In this document: one piece after another, positions 1 to 7,079 of the stretch
Layout: each line of letters starts with the position of its first letter
Numbering within the stretch: the first letter of the stretch is position 1
Origin: Clostridiales bacterium
GTDB taxonomy: Bacteria; Bacillota; Clostridia; Christensenellales; Aristaeellaceae
DNA: 64,000 bases
Reading direction: 5' to 3'
Assembly (NCBI GenBank): GCA_015056255.1
Contig: SVGP01000013.1
Coordinates: forward strand, 1-64,000
Position numbers and translations under genes: made by a program
Notes under the pieces: model-generated
What the model was told of the DNA's origin: nothing
The model's input: the letters and a program-made list of their open reading frames with translations, nothing else
The model's database searches: none

Positions 1-2
1 CC

Positions 3-566
3 ATAGCAATCAAGCCCCATAAACAGCCCGAGGAGAACTATACGATTAGCTCCGAAAGTACGGCTGTAGCTATGGATCAAACTATAAATGACGATAGTGA
101 CGGCGACCCTTTGGAAATCTATACCGATCACGACGGGGAAGTGGTTTTAAAGAAATATTCCCCGATTGGCGAAATCGCGACCATCGCCAAGGATTACACG
201 GACTCTTTGTACAGAACCCTTGGTCATATCGCCCTGATCTCGGACCGGGACGCAATCGTCGCCGTATCCGGCTCTTCCAAGAAGGATTCCTTTGAAAAAG
301 CGCTTTCGACAGAAGCCGATCAGGTTTTAAAGGACAGAAGCGTTATTCTCAAGAATATTTCAGACGGCGACCGTCTGATTCCGCTAGTCCCGGAAGACGA
401 CGTTAACCAGTATACCGCTCAGATCATCTGTCCCATCGTGTCGGATGCAGAAGTCGTAGGCGGACTTATGCTTCTTTCAAAAGAATCGGGCGTAAGAATG
501 ACGAACGTGGATCTCAAAGTTGTCGAAACCGCCTGCGCAATCATCGGACGCCAGATGGAGCAGTAA
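3..566 (+). CDS. spoVT: SpoVT C-terminal (GAF-like) domain, N-terminus abnormal or partial
   Basis: From the GDPLEIY motif (about base 103) to the stop the protein follows SpoVT closely: end of the AbrB-type domain, then a GAF-like regulatory domain ending in RQMEQ. SpoVT is a transcription factor of the developing spore. The first half of the swapped-hairpin DNA-binding domain (family motif GRVVIPKEIRRTL) is not encoded in any of the three forward frames upstream. The reading frame stays open to the left edge with unrelated residues. The first Met is at base 72 and has no SD. The gene is therefore either cut and chimeric at the window edge or lacks its DNA-binding half. The downstream order mazG, hup, rqcP resembles the Bacillus spoVT-yabN-yabO neighbourhood, which supports the family call. 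Confidence 0.75.
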   Translation: MAIKPHKQPEENYTISSESTAVAMDQTINDDSDGDPLEIYTDHDGEVVLKKYSPIGEIATIAKDYTDSLYRTLGHIALISDRDAIVAVSGSSKKDSFEKALSTEADQVLKDRSVILKNISDGDRLIPLVPEDDVNQYTAQIICPIVSDAEVVGGLMLLSKESGVRMTNVDLKVVETACAIIGRQMEQ

Positions 567-571
567 CCGCC

Positions 572-600
572 TTTACGAAAAGGGAAAAATGTGGTACAAT
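572..600 (+). promoter_or_regulatory. Sigma-A promoter for mazG
   Basis: There is a -35 TTTACG at 572-577, a 17-bp spacer, and a -10 TACAAT at 595-600 preceded by an extended TG. It lies between the spoVT stop and the mazG SD, so mazG can be transcribed separately from spoVT. Confidence 0.55.
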
Positions 601-629
601 CCTTTATACAGTTAGGAGATGGATGTACC

Positions 630-1895
630 ATGGAAATTTATGTGATTCAGACAGGCCTTACAAAGGGCGAGCTTACCCTTGATGCAGTCGACCAGTTAAA
701 AAGCGCCGAGCATATCATTCTTCACACCGAAAGATGCGGCGCAGCGATTTGGCTTCAGGAAAATAACCTGACCTATACCTCGCTGGATTCCGTTTATGAA
801 GAAGCGGAGGATTTTGACGAGCACATCGACATGGCGGTTGAAAAAATCCTTTCATCGGGTCATGATATCGTTCATTACCTCGTCATCGACTTGGACGATG
901 AAACCGTGCGCGCGCTTGCAGACAGGGGCGTTTCCCTCCGCTTTATCGGTCAGAAAATGCGCGGGGGATTGACTGCCTTTGCAAAGGGCGCATATCTCAC
1001 CGTTTCTGCGCTGGATGCTCGAAACGCATATTTTTCATCTCTTAACGATACTTTGATTATCGAGATCGATTCACGAGAGCTTGCAAGCGACGTAAAGCTT
1101 CTTTTGATGGACAAATATCCAGATGAAACGGACGCCTACTTTTTAAAGGGCGATGCGCTCGCCAAAATTCCGCTGATGGATCTTGACCGCATGGACGAGT
1201 ATGATCACACGGCATGCTGCTTTGTGCCGGCAGTCAAAGACCTTTTAAAGCTGGAAAGGTACGATTTTTCGCATCTTCTCATGCTTGCCGCCCGTCTGCG
1301 CGATCCTGTGAGCGGCTGTCCGTGGGATAAGGAGCAGACGCACGAAACGCTTAAGCGCGACGCGCTTGAAGAAGCGTATGAGCTTCAGGATGCAATTGAA
1401 AAAGGCGATGAATTCGGCCTGATTGAAGAATTGGGCGATGTGCTTTTCGCTTGTGCCCTTCAGATCCAAATCGGCGTCGAACATGGCGAGTTTACGGAAA
1501 CGGACGTAATCACAGGCGTAGTTCAAAAAATGATTTTGCGCCACAGCCACGTGTTCGGAAAGGATTCCGTTTCCAATATGGACGGCCTTTTTTCACTATG
1601 GGACGATAACAAAAACAAGGAAAAAGGGCTTTTAAGCACATCTGACGAAATGGAAGCCGTCGCCCTTGCGCTTCCGGCTCTGCTTCGCGCAAGCAAGGTA
1701 ATCAAGCGTGCAGAAAAGGCGGACGCCGCTTTGGTTCCCGCGCCCGAAAGCCATGGCGCTACAGACGAAAAATCCCTTGGCGAGAGCCTTTTAAAGCAGG
1801 TCGCATGGGCACGGAAAAACGGTATCGACGCTGAAAAGGCGCTTGAAAACGCGGTCAACCGCTATATCGAAGCGTATAAGACAAGTCACCAATAA
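630..1895 (+). CDS. mazG: MazG nucleoside triphosphate pyrophosphohydrolase with N-terminal tetrapyrrole-methylase-like domain (YabN type)
   Basis: 421 aa. The N-terminal 220 residues look like the degenerate SAM-methylase-like domain of YabN proteins. The C-terminal part carries MazG motifs: CPWDKEQTHETLK, EEAYEL, EELGDVLF and RHSHVFG, with the acidic residues that bind Mg2+. The family hydrolyses NTPs to NMP and pyrophosphate, cleaning the nucleotide pool. The ATG at 630 is chosen because AGGAG lies at 614-618. The frame opens earlier at a GTG that lies inside the promoter, so that start is rejected. Its position after spoVT matches Bacillota gene order, although the MurJ-like yabM is absent here. 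Confidence 0.93.
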   Translation: MEIYVIQTGLTKGELTLDAVDQLKSAEHIILHTERCGAAIWLQENNLTYTSLDSVYEEAEDFDEHIDMAVEKILSSGHDIVHYLVIDLDDETVRALADRGVSLRFIGQKMRGGLTAFAKGAYLTVSALDARNAYFSSLNDTLIIEIDSRELASDVKLLLMDKYPDETDAYFLKGDALAKIPLMDLDRMDEYDHTACCFVPAVKDLLKLERYDFSHLLMLAARLRDPVSGCPWDKEQTHETLKRDALEEAYELQDAIEKGDEFGLIEELGDVLFACALQIQIGVEHGEFTETDVITGVVQKMILRHSHVFGKDSVSNMDGLFSLWDDNKNKEKGLLSTSDEMEAVALALPALLRASKVIKRAEKADAALVPAPESHGATDEKSLGESLLKQVAWARKNGIDAEKALENAVNRYIEAYKTSHQ

Positions 1896-1928
1896 ACAAT
1901 CCTATCCTGCCGACGGAGGATTTTCCAA

Positions 1929-2198
1929 ATGAATAAATCTACCCTTATCCAAAGAATTTCAGAAAAAGCAGGACTTTCCAAAAAGCAGGCGGAAAGCGCG
2001 CTGAACGCCTTTATTGATACCATCACAGAAACCCTTAAGCAGGACGAAAAAGTGCAGATCGTTGGGTTCGGCACCTTTGAAATCAAAAATCGCGCGGAGC
2101 ATCCGGGGCTCAATCCCGCAACGCTTGAACCAATCACGGTAAAAGCCTCCAAAACACCCGTTTTTAAACCCGGAAAGTCCTACAAGGAAGCCTTTTAA
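1929..2198 (+). CDS. hup: HU-family DNA-binding protein with weakly charged arm
   Basis: 89 aa, the normal size for HU. The start MNKSTLIQ, the core GFGTFEI and the end FKPGKSYKEAF are typical. HU is a histone-like dimer that bends and compacts DNA. The beta-arm, usually rich in Arg and Lys (ARKGRNPQTGE in Bacillus HU), reads AEHPGLNPATLEP here. The intercalating proline remains but most positive charges are gone. A strong GGAGG SD precedes the ATG. It sits between mazG and rqcP, as in many Bacillota. Confidence 0.93.
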   Translation: MNKSTLIQRISEKAGLSKKQAESALNAFIDTITETLKQDEKVQIVGFGTFEIKNRAEHPGLNPATLEPITVKASKTPVFKPGKSYKEAF

Positions 2199-2247
2199 TC
2201 ACTTTCGGGCGGAATCTTTCGCCTTTTCAGAAACAGGAGAGAAACAT

Positions 2248-2532
2248 ATGGCTAAAAAGACAGAAGAAGTTAAAACCACCCCCAACGAAATGCGCCTCGA
2301 CAAATTTTTGAAGGTTTCAAGAATCATCAAGCGCAGATCCGTCGCCAACGACGCATGCGACTCCGACCATGTAACCGTGAACGGTAAGCCCGGTAAGCCC
2401 GGCCTGAAACTAAAGGTGGGCGATATCCTGACCGTGCGCTACGGCGCAAACGAAACCAAATACGAGGTTTTGTCCATCTCCGAATCCGTCCGCAAGGAGC
2501 AGGCTGCGGACATGTACAGGATCGTGCCATGA
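2248..2532 (+). CDS. rqcP: RqcP (YabO) S4-domain ribosome quality-control factor
   Basis: 94 aa. An S4 RNA-binding domain occupies residues 15-80 (MRLDKFLKVSRIIKRR, VTVNGK, KVGDILTVRYG). RqcP works with RqcH on stalled 50S subunits during C-terminal alanine tailing of incomplete peptides. An N-terminal extension of about 14 Lys/Glu-rich residues precedes the domain. The SD is AGGAG with good spacing. The stop overlaps the ispDF start by 4 nt (ATGA), which suggests translational coupling. Confidence 0.9.
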   Translation: MAKKTEEVKTTPNEMRLDKFLKVSRIIKRRSVANDACDSDHVTVNGKPGKPGLKLKVGDILTVRYGANETKYEVLSISESVRKEQAADMYRIVP

Positions 2533-3701
2533 AGGAAAACAAAAAGATCGGCTGCGTCGTCGTGGCCGCCGGACGCGGCGCGCGGGCGGGATTTGAATAC
2601 AATAAGGTTTTTCACAGATTAGACGGAAAAGCCGTTATTTCAGAAACGCTTTCGGCATTGGAGGAAAGCGGCCTGATTGACGAAATCGCATTGGTTTTGT
2701 CAGAACAGGACATTCAGGAATACGAAAAAATCAAGCTTTCAGATGGTGCATGCGGCCTTATACGTGGAATTGCCCTTGGCGGAAATACGCGTCAGGAAAG
2801 CGTGTATTCGGGCTTATGTGCGCTTTCAAACGATACGGACATCGTTTTAATTCACGACGGCGCGCGCCCGTATGTTACCAGGGAAATCATCGAAAACGTG
2901 ATTTCGGACGCGATGGAATTCGGAAGCGGCGTTATATCCACAAAGGTCATCGACACCATAAAGCGCGTGGATGAATCCGGCTTTGCCATTGAAACGCCCG
3001 TTCGAGATACGCTCAGAGCCGTTCAGACCCCGCAGGCGTTTTCTTATTCTGAAATCATGAAAGCGCATAAATACGCCAAAGAAACCGGATACAACGCGAC
3101 CGACGACGCGGCGCTTTACGAATATCTCTTTGGCCGCGTAAAGCTCACGGAGGCAAAATCCGCAATGGCAAACAAAAAGCTGACCCTGAAAAGCGATTTT
3201 GAGGAAAATGCGCCTCATTTCCTTTTCAGAACCGGAACTGGGTATGACGTTCACAGGCTTGTAGAGGATCGGAAGCTCATCCTCTGCGGCGAGGAAATCC
3301 CGTATGAGAAGGGACTTCTTGGGCACAGCGACGCCGATGTTGCGCTTCACGCGCTCATGGACGCAATGCTGGGCGCGTGCGCGCTTGGCGATATAGGAAA
3401 GTTGTTTCCGGACAGCGACATGTCGTATAAGGATATTTCTTCCATGCTGCTTCTGGACAGAGCAAATAAAAAAATTCTCGAAAGCGGGTTTACGCTTTCA
3501 AACGTCGACATTACCATCGTCTGCCAGCGGCCGAAGCTGAGCCCCTACATTCCCAAAATGCGCGAAAATATCGCATCCGTTTTGTCCATCCCCGTTGACC
3601 GCGTTTCCGTCAAAGCCACAACCACGGAAAAGCTGGGCTTTGAGGGAGAGGGGCTTGGTATCTCCGCGCAGGCAGTCGCAAACGTAATTCAAAAGATCTG
3701 A
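2529..3701 (+). CDS. ispDF: Bifunctional IspD/IspF isoprenoid (MEP pathway) enzyme
   Basis: 390 aa. Residues 1-225 are 2-C-methyl-D-erythritol 4-phosphate cytidylyltransferase, with the nucleotide loop AAGRGARAG and HDGARP. Residues 233-390 are the 2,4-cyclodiphosphate synthase, with the metal-site motif GYDVHRL, the motif GHSDADVALHALMDA, and VKATTTEKLGF. The two enzymes catalyse non-consecutive MEP steps on the way to IPP and DMAPP. The IspD-IspF fusion is known in several bacterial groups, while many Bacillota keep the genes separate. The start overlaps rqcP (ATGA), and luxS follows after 10 nt, so it is a mid-operon gene. Confidence 0.95.
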   Translation: MKENKKIGCVVVAAGRGARAGFEYNKVFHRLDGKAVISETLSALEESGLIDEIALVLSEQDIQEYEKIKLSDGACGLIRGIALGGNTRQESVYSGLCALSNDTDIVLIHDGARPYVTREIIENVISDAMEFGSGVISTKVIDTIKRVDESGFAIETPVRDTLRAVQTPQAFSYSEIMKAHKYAKETGYNATDDAALYEYLFGRVKLTEAKSAMANKKLTLKSDFEENAPHFLFRTGTGYDVHRLVEDRKLILCGEEIPYEKGLLGHSDADVALHALMDAMLGACALGDIGKLFPDSDMSYKDISSMLLLDRANKKILESGFTLSNVDITIVCQRPKLSPYIPKMRENIASVLSIPVDRVSVKATTTEKLGFEGEGLGISAQAVANVIQKI

Positions 3702-3711
3702 GGAGAAACAA

Positions 3712-4182
3712 ATGAACAGAATCGCAAGCTTTTCCGTGGATCACGATTTCATCGTGCCCGGCATCTATCTGTCCCGCATCGACGGCGACGTTGTGACCTA
3801 TGACCTAAGAACCCGCATCCCCAATCAGCCCGACCTTATGGACAACGCAACCATGCACACGTTTGAACACATGTTTGCAACGTTTGTAAGAAATTCTATT
3901 TTTTCCGAAAACGTGATCTACTTTGGCCCTATGGGCTGTCAGACGGGCTTTTATCTGCTTGTAAGAAATATGAAGCATACGGAAGTAATTTCCCTCATTC
4001 AGGAAACCCTTTCAAAAATCATCGCCTACGAGGGCGAAGTTTTCGGAAAATCCCGAAAAGAATGCGGAAATTATATAAACCTTGAACTTGAGCTGGCGAA
4101 AAAGGAAGCCATGCGCTATTATGAAGCTGTCAAAAACTACACGGAAGATAGGCTTTCCTATCCGAAGGGGGAAGAAAAATGA
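3712..4182 (+). CDS. luxS: S-ribosylhomocysteine lyase LuxS
   Basis: 156 aa, the usual length. The metal-binding HTFEH motif, the catalytic Cys in GPMGCQTGFY and the C-terminal metal Cys in KECGNY are all present. LuxS cleaves S-ribosylhomocysteine to homocysteine and DPD, the precursor of autoinducer 2. It overlaps the nucleosidase gene mtnN by 4 nt, so the two steps of SAH breakdown are co-translated. Whether AI-2 signals here or is only a by-product of methyl recycling cannot be told from sequence. Confidence 0.97.
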   Translation: MNRIASFSVDHDFIVPGIYLSRIDGDVVTYDLRTRIPNQPDLMDNATMHTFEHMFATFVRNSIFSENVIYFGPMGCQTGFYLLVRNMKHTEVISLIQETLSKIIAYEGEVFGKSRKECGNYINLELELAKKEAMRYYEAVKNYTEDRLSYPKGEEK

Positions 4183-4871
4183 TCGGTATCATCGCCGCCA
4201 TGCAATTGGAGCTTGAAGCCATTAAAAAGAAAATCGAAAGCCCCAAATCAGAAACCGTTTCCGGTATCACCTACATATCCGGCTCCATTTACGGCTATCC
4301 CGTGGTCTGCGCAGTGTCCGGCGTCGGCAAAGTAAACGCCGCCGTATGCGCCCAGACAATGATTTTAAAGTATGCGCCCAAAGCCATTATCAATACCGGC
4401 GTCGGCGGCGCGCTGGACAAGGAGCTTAAAGTGTGCGACGTGGTGGTCGGCGACTGCGCGGTTCAGCACGACTTTGATACCTCGCCCCTGGGCGACGAAA
4501 AGGGCTTTGTGTCCACGGTGAACGTCACGCGCTTTCCGCTGGACGAAAAGCTGTCCGGGAAGCTCCTTGCATCTCTTGCGTTCCTTGGTATAAACGCAAA
4601 ATTGGGAACCATCGCTACCGGCGATCAGTTTGTGTGTGATCCCAAAGTGAAGGATGAAATCGTTTCCCGTTTCTCTGCAAAGGCCTGCGAGATGGAGGGC
4701 GGCGCAATCGCGCATGCATGCTTTATGAATAATACACCCTGCGCCATTCTTCGCGCCATTTCCGACGGCGCGGACGACGGAGCCAATCTTTCCTATCAGG
4801 AGTTTGCCGAAATTGCCGCAAATCAGTCCGTCCGTGCGCTTCTTCATTTTATCAAAACGTCTCTTGCGTAA
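4179..4871 (+). CDS. mtnN: 5'-methylthioadenosine/S-adenosylhomocysteine nucleosidase
   Basis: 230 aa. Family signatures are MIGIIAAM near the N-terminus, SGVGKVNAA, ATGDQFV, CEMEGGAIA and the catalytic Asp in AISDGAD. The enzyme removes adenine from MTA and SAH, producing the S-ribosylhomocysteine used by LuxS. The overlap with luxS (ATGA) places it last in the operon that begins at mazG. A hairpin follows the stop. Confidence 0.96.
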   Translation: MIGIIAAMQLELEAIKKKIESPKSETVSGITYISGSIYGYPVVCAVSGVGKVNAAVCAQTMILKYAPKAIINTGVGGALDKELKVCDVVVGDCAVQHDFDTSPLGDEKGFVSTVNVTRFPLDEKLSGKLLASLAFLGINAKLGTIATGDQFVCDPKVKDEIVSRFSAKACEMEGGAIAHACFMNNTPCAILRAISDGADDGANLSYQEFAEIAANQSVRALLHFIKTSLA

Positions 4872-4882
4872 ATGTTTTCTTA

Positions 4883-4950
4883 AGCGCCGCAGTTTCCCTT
4901 TGATTTACATGCGTATTTTAAAGGAAAATTGCGGCGCTGTATTGATTTTT
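4883..4950 (+). terminator. Hairpin after mtnN, probable terminator
   Basis: AGCGCCGCA at 4883-4891 pairs with TGCGGCGCT at 4930-4938, and inner segments TTTCC/GGAAA also pair. A short T-rich stretch follows at 4945-4950. That T-rich stretch is also part of the ctsR -35, so terminator and promoter abut. Confidence 0.5.
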
Positions 4951-4989
4951 GGCGCGCTTTGGGTATAATAATAATCAAAGATAGTCAAA
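4942..4989 (+). promoter_or_regulatory. ctsR promoter with CtsR operator
   Basis: The promoter has -35 TTGATT (4942-4947), a 16-bp spacer and -10 TATAAT (4964-4969). Directly after it, at 4973-4989, lies AATCAAA GAT AGTCAAA. This matches the CtsR heptad repeat (A/GGTCAAA-NAN-A/GGTCAAA) with one mismatch. The operator covers the expected transcription start, so the operon should be repressed by its own first product until heat or protein stress. Confidence 0.88.
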
Positions 4990-5013
4990 CTTCTTTCCAA
5001 AGGAGGTGTCTTC

Positions 5014-5496
5014 ATGGCACAGCTTTCAGATACCATTGAAAGATTTATAAAAGAGCTTATGGAGGAAGACGCCCAGATCGAGCTTAAAAGGAACGAACTG
5101 GCGCAGCATTTCGGCTGCGCGCCTTCCCAGATCAACTATGTTTTAGCCACGCGCTTTTCGGTTGATCACGGCTACATCATCGAATCGCGAAGGGGCGGCG
5201 GGGGATTTGTGCGCATTGTCCGTATGACCCATCCTGGCGGAAGCACGCTTTTGGACGCGCTTTTAAATCGAGTTGGCACGGAAATCGATGAGGAATCCGC
5301 AAATGCGATCATCGTGCTTTTGTTTGAAAGAAAACTGATCACAAAAAACGAAGCGATGCTCATGCGCTCGGCTGTCGCCAAAAACGCGCTTGCCCTTCCC
5401 GTCAGCGCTAAAAATGTATTGCGCGCTGCCGTCATGCGCAATATGCTATCGCAGGTATTCAGAAATTTAGAGGAGGACTCCCGCCATGATGTGTGA
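5014..5496 (+). CDS. ctsR: CtsR, class III stress gene repressor
   Basis: 160 aa. The helix-turn-helix region (ELAQHFGCAPSQINYVLATRF) and the glycine-rich wing RRGGGGFVRI that contacts operator DNA are clear, followed by a helical dimerisation domain. CtsR represses clp genes, and McsB together with ClpCP or heat inactivates it. The SD is AAAGGAGGTG and the start is ATG at 5014. It heads the four-gene operon and overlaps mcsA by 11 nt. A good operator lies upstream, so autoregulation is expected. Confidence 0.96.
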   Translation: MAQLSDTIERFIKELMEEDAQIELKRNELAQHFGCAPSQINYVLATRFSVDHGYIIESRRGGGGFVRIVRMTHPGGSTLLDALLNRVGTEIDEESANAIIVLLFERKLITKNEAMLMRSAVAKNALALPVSAKNVLRAAVMRNMLSQVFRNLEEDSRHDV

Positions 5497-6031
5497 CGAA
5501 TGCGGCGTTCGCCCCGCAAACATTCACCTGACCACCTTTACAAACGGCGAAAAGCAGGATAAAAACCTGTGCGCCACCTGCCTTACTAAATATAAAATGA
5601 ATCTTTCATCCATCGACTTAACCAACCTTGCAGGCATCCTCGGCGGTTTTATCGAAAAAGCGCTGACAAACAAAAAAGAAGAACCCTATTCGGATTTTTC
5701 CGCCACGTGCGAAACCTGCGGTATGGACTACAGCCAGTTTAAAAGAAACGGCATGCTGGGCTGCGCAGACTGCTACAAGGCGTTTCGGGAGCCCATTGAA
5801 GAAATGCTTACCCGCATGCACGGAAACGCGCAGCACGTGGGGCGCGTTCCGGGCGGCGTAAACAGCCAGGTATCTTTAAGACTTCAGATTGATAAATTAA
5901 AACAGCAATTGACCCGCGCCATATCCGAAGAAGAATACGAAGCTGCCGCGACCATCCGCGACCAGATCCGGGCGCTTACAAACGAGCTGAAAGTGAAATC
6001 AGAGGTCGGGGAGGGCGCAGCCAATGAATAA
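5486..6031 (+). CDS. mcsA: McsA, zinc-finger activator of the arginine kinase McsB
   Basis: 181 aa. Two CxxC pairs near the N-terminus (MCDECG, CATC) and two further on (CETCG, CADC) form the Zn-binding region. The C-terminal UVR domain (about residues 132-166) has the EEEYEAAATIRDQI pattern, which also occurs in ClpC. McsA activates McsB and links it to CtsR. The gene overlaps ctsR by 11 nt and mcsB by 8 nt. Confidence 0.94.
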   Translation: MMCDECGVRPANIHLTTFTNGEKQDKNLCATCLTKYKMNLSSIDLTNLAGILGGFIEKALTNKKEEPYSDFSATCETCGMDYSQFKRNGMLGCADCYKAFREPIEEMLTRMHGNAQHVGRVPGGVNSQVSLRLQIDKLKQQLTRAISEEEYEAAATIRDQIRALTNELKVKSEVGEGAANE

Positions 6032-7079
6032 ATATCCGACGGCTCCCGAATCCGACGTAGTTGTTTCCTGCAGAGTCCGCCTTGCACGCAACTATTCCGA
6101 CATCCCTTTTGCAGCCAAGATGGAAGATGCACATGCAAAGGAAACCGTTTCCCGCGCCGTCAAAAGCATTCAAAACGCCAACATGCTCAGCATGTATCGC
6201 CTGTTTCCCATGAACGAAATGAGCGAAACCGAGCGAAAAATACTGGTTGAAAAACATCTTGTGAGCCTTGATCTTATTTCCAATAAAGTTCATGGCGCCG
6301 CGATCATATCCACCGGCGAAACTGTTTCCATCATGGTAAACGAAGAGGATCATTTGAGGATTCAGGGTTTTCTGCCGGGGCTGCAGCTTGAGAAGGCCGC
6401 GCAATTGGCGTTTCACGCAGACGACGTTTTGTCAAAAAACGCGCCTATCGCCTTTGACAGCAAATGGGGATATCTGACCGCCTGCCCGACCAATGCGGGA
6501 ACAGGCTTAAGAGCAAGCGCACTTGTGCATCTTCCGGCCATTACCATTATGAAAAAGATGGGCGCGGTCATCCAGGCGTTTGGCAAAATCGGCTTTACCG
6601 TTCGCGGTCTTTACGGCGAAGGCACGGAAGCCGAAGGAAACCTTTATCAGCTTTCCAACCAAACCGCCATGGGCCGAAGCGAAGAGGACGTAATCCGAAG
6701 TCTGATCGACGCGTGCGAGCAGGTGGCCGAGCAGGAAAGAGAGGCTCGGAAAAATCTCATCGAACACGATCAGGACGCGTTCATCGATAAAATGATGCGC
6801 TCTGTGGGCATACTTTTAAACGCAAGGCTTTTGGACGAAAAGGAGTTTATGCGACTTATGTCGGATGTGCGCCTCGCAGCGGGCGTAGGCATCATCAACG
6901 CGCCGATTTCGGCAATTGACGAGCTCATCACAAAAATGCAGCCCGCGTCGCTTTCATCCCTTGCAGAAGCCCCTTTAAACGCGCGCGATCTTATGCTGCT
7001 TCGCGCAAGCGAGGTACGCTTATCGCTTTCAACGCTCATCAAGGACAACGATACGTTTATTTCGGAGGAAATCAAATAA
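6024..7079 (+). CDS. mcsB: McsB protein arginine kinase
   Basis: 351 aa. It has the phosphagen-kinase-like fold motifs SCRVRLARN (residues 13-21), CPTNAGTGLRAS and the nucleotide/catalytic segment GEGTEAEGN followed by QLSNQ. McsB phosphorylates arginines on CtsR and on damaged proteins, marking the latter for ClpC-ClpP. The gene overlaps mcsA by 8 nt, and the clpC ATG begins on the last base of its stop codon (TAATG), so translation is probably coupled. Confidence 0.96.
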   Translation: MNKYPTAPESDVVVSCRVRLARNYSDIPFAAKMEDAHAKETVSRAVKSIQNANMLSMYRLFPMNEMSETERKILVEKHLVSLDLISNKVHGAAIISTGETVSIMVNEEDHLRIQGFLPGLQLEKAAQLAFHADDVLSKNAPIAFDSKWGYLTACPTNAGTGLRASALVHLPAITIMKKMGAVIQAFGKIGFTVRGLYGEGTEAEGNLYQLSNQTAMGRSEEDVIRSLIDACEQVAEQEREARKNLIEHDQDAFIDKMMRSVGILLNARLLDEKEFMRLMSDVRLAAGVGIINAPISAIDELITKMQPASLSSLAEAPLNARDLMLLRASEVRLSLSTLIKDNDTFISEEIK

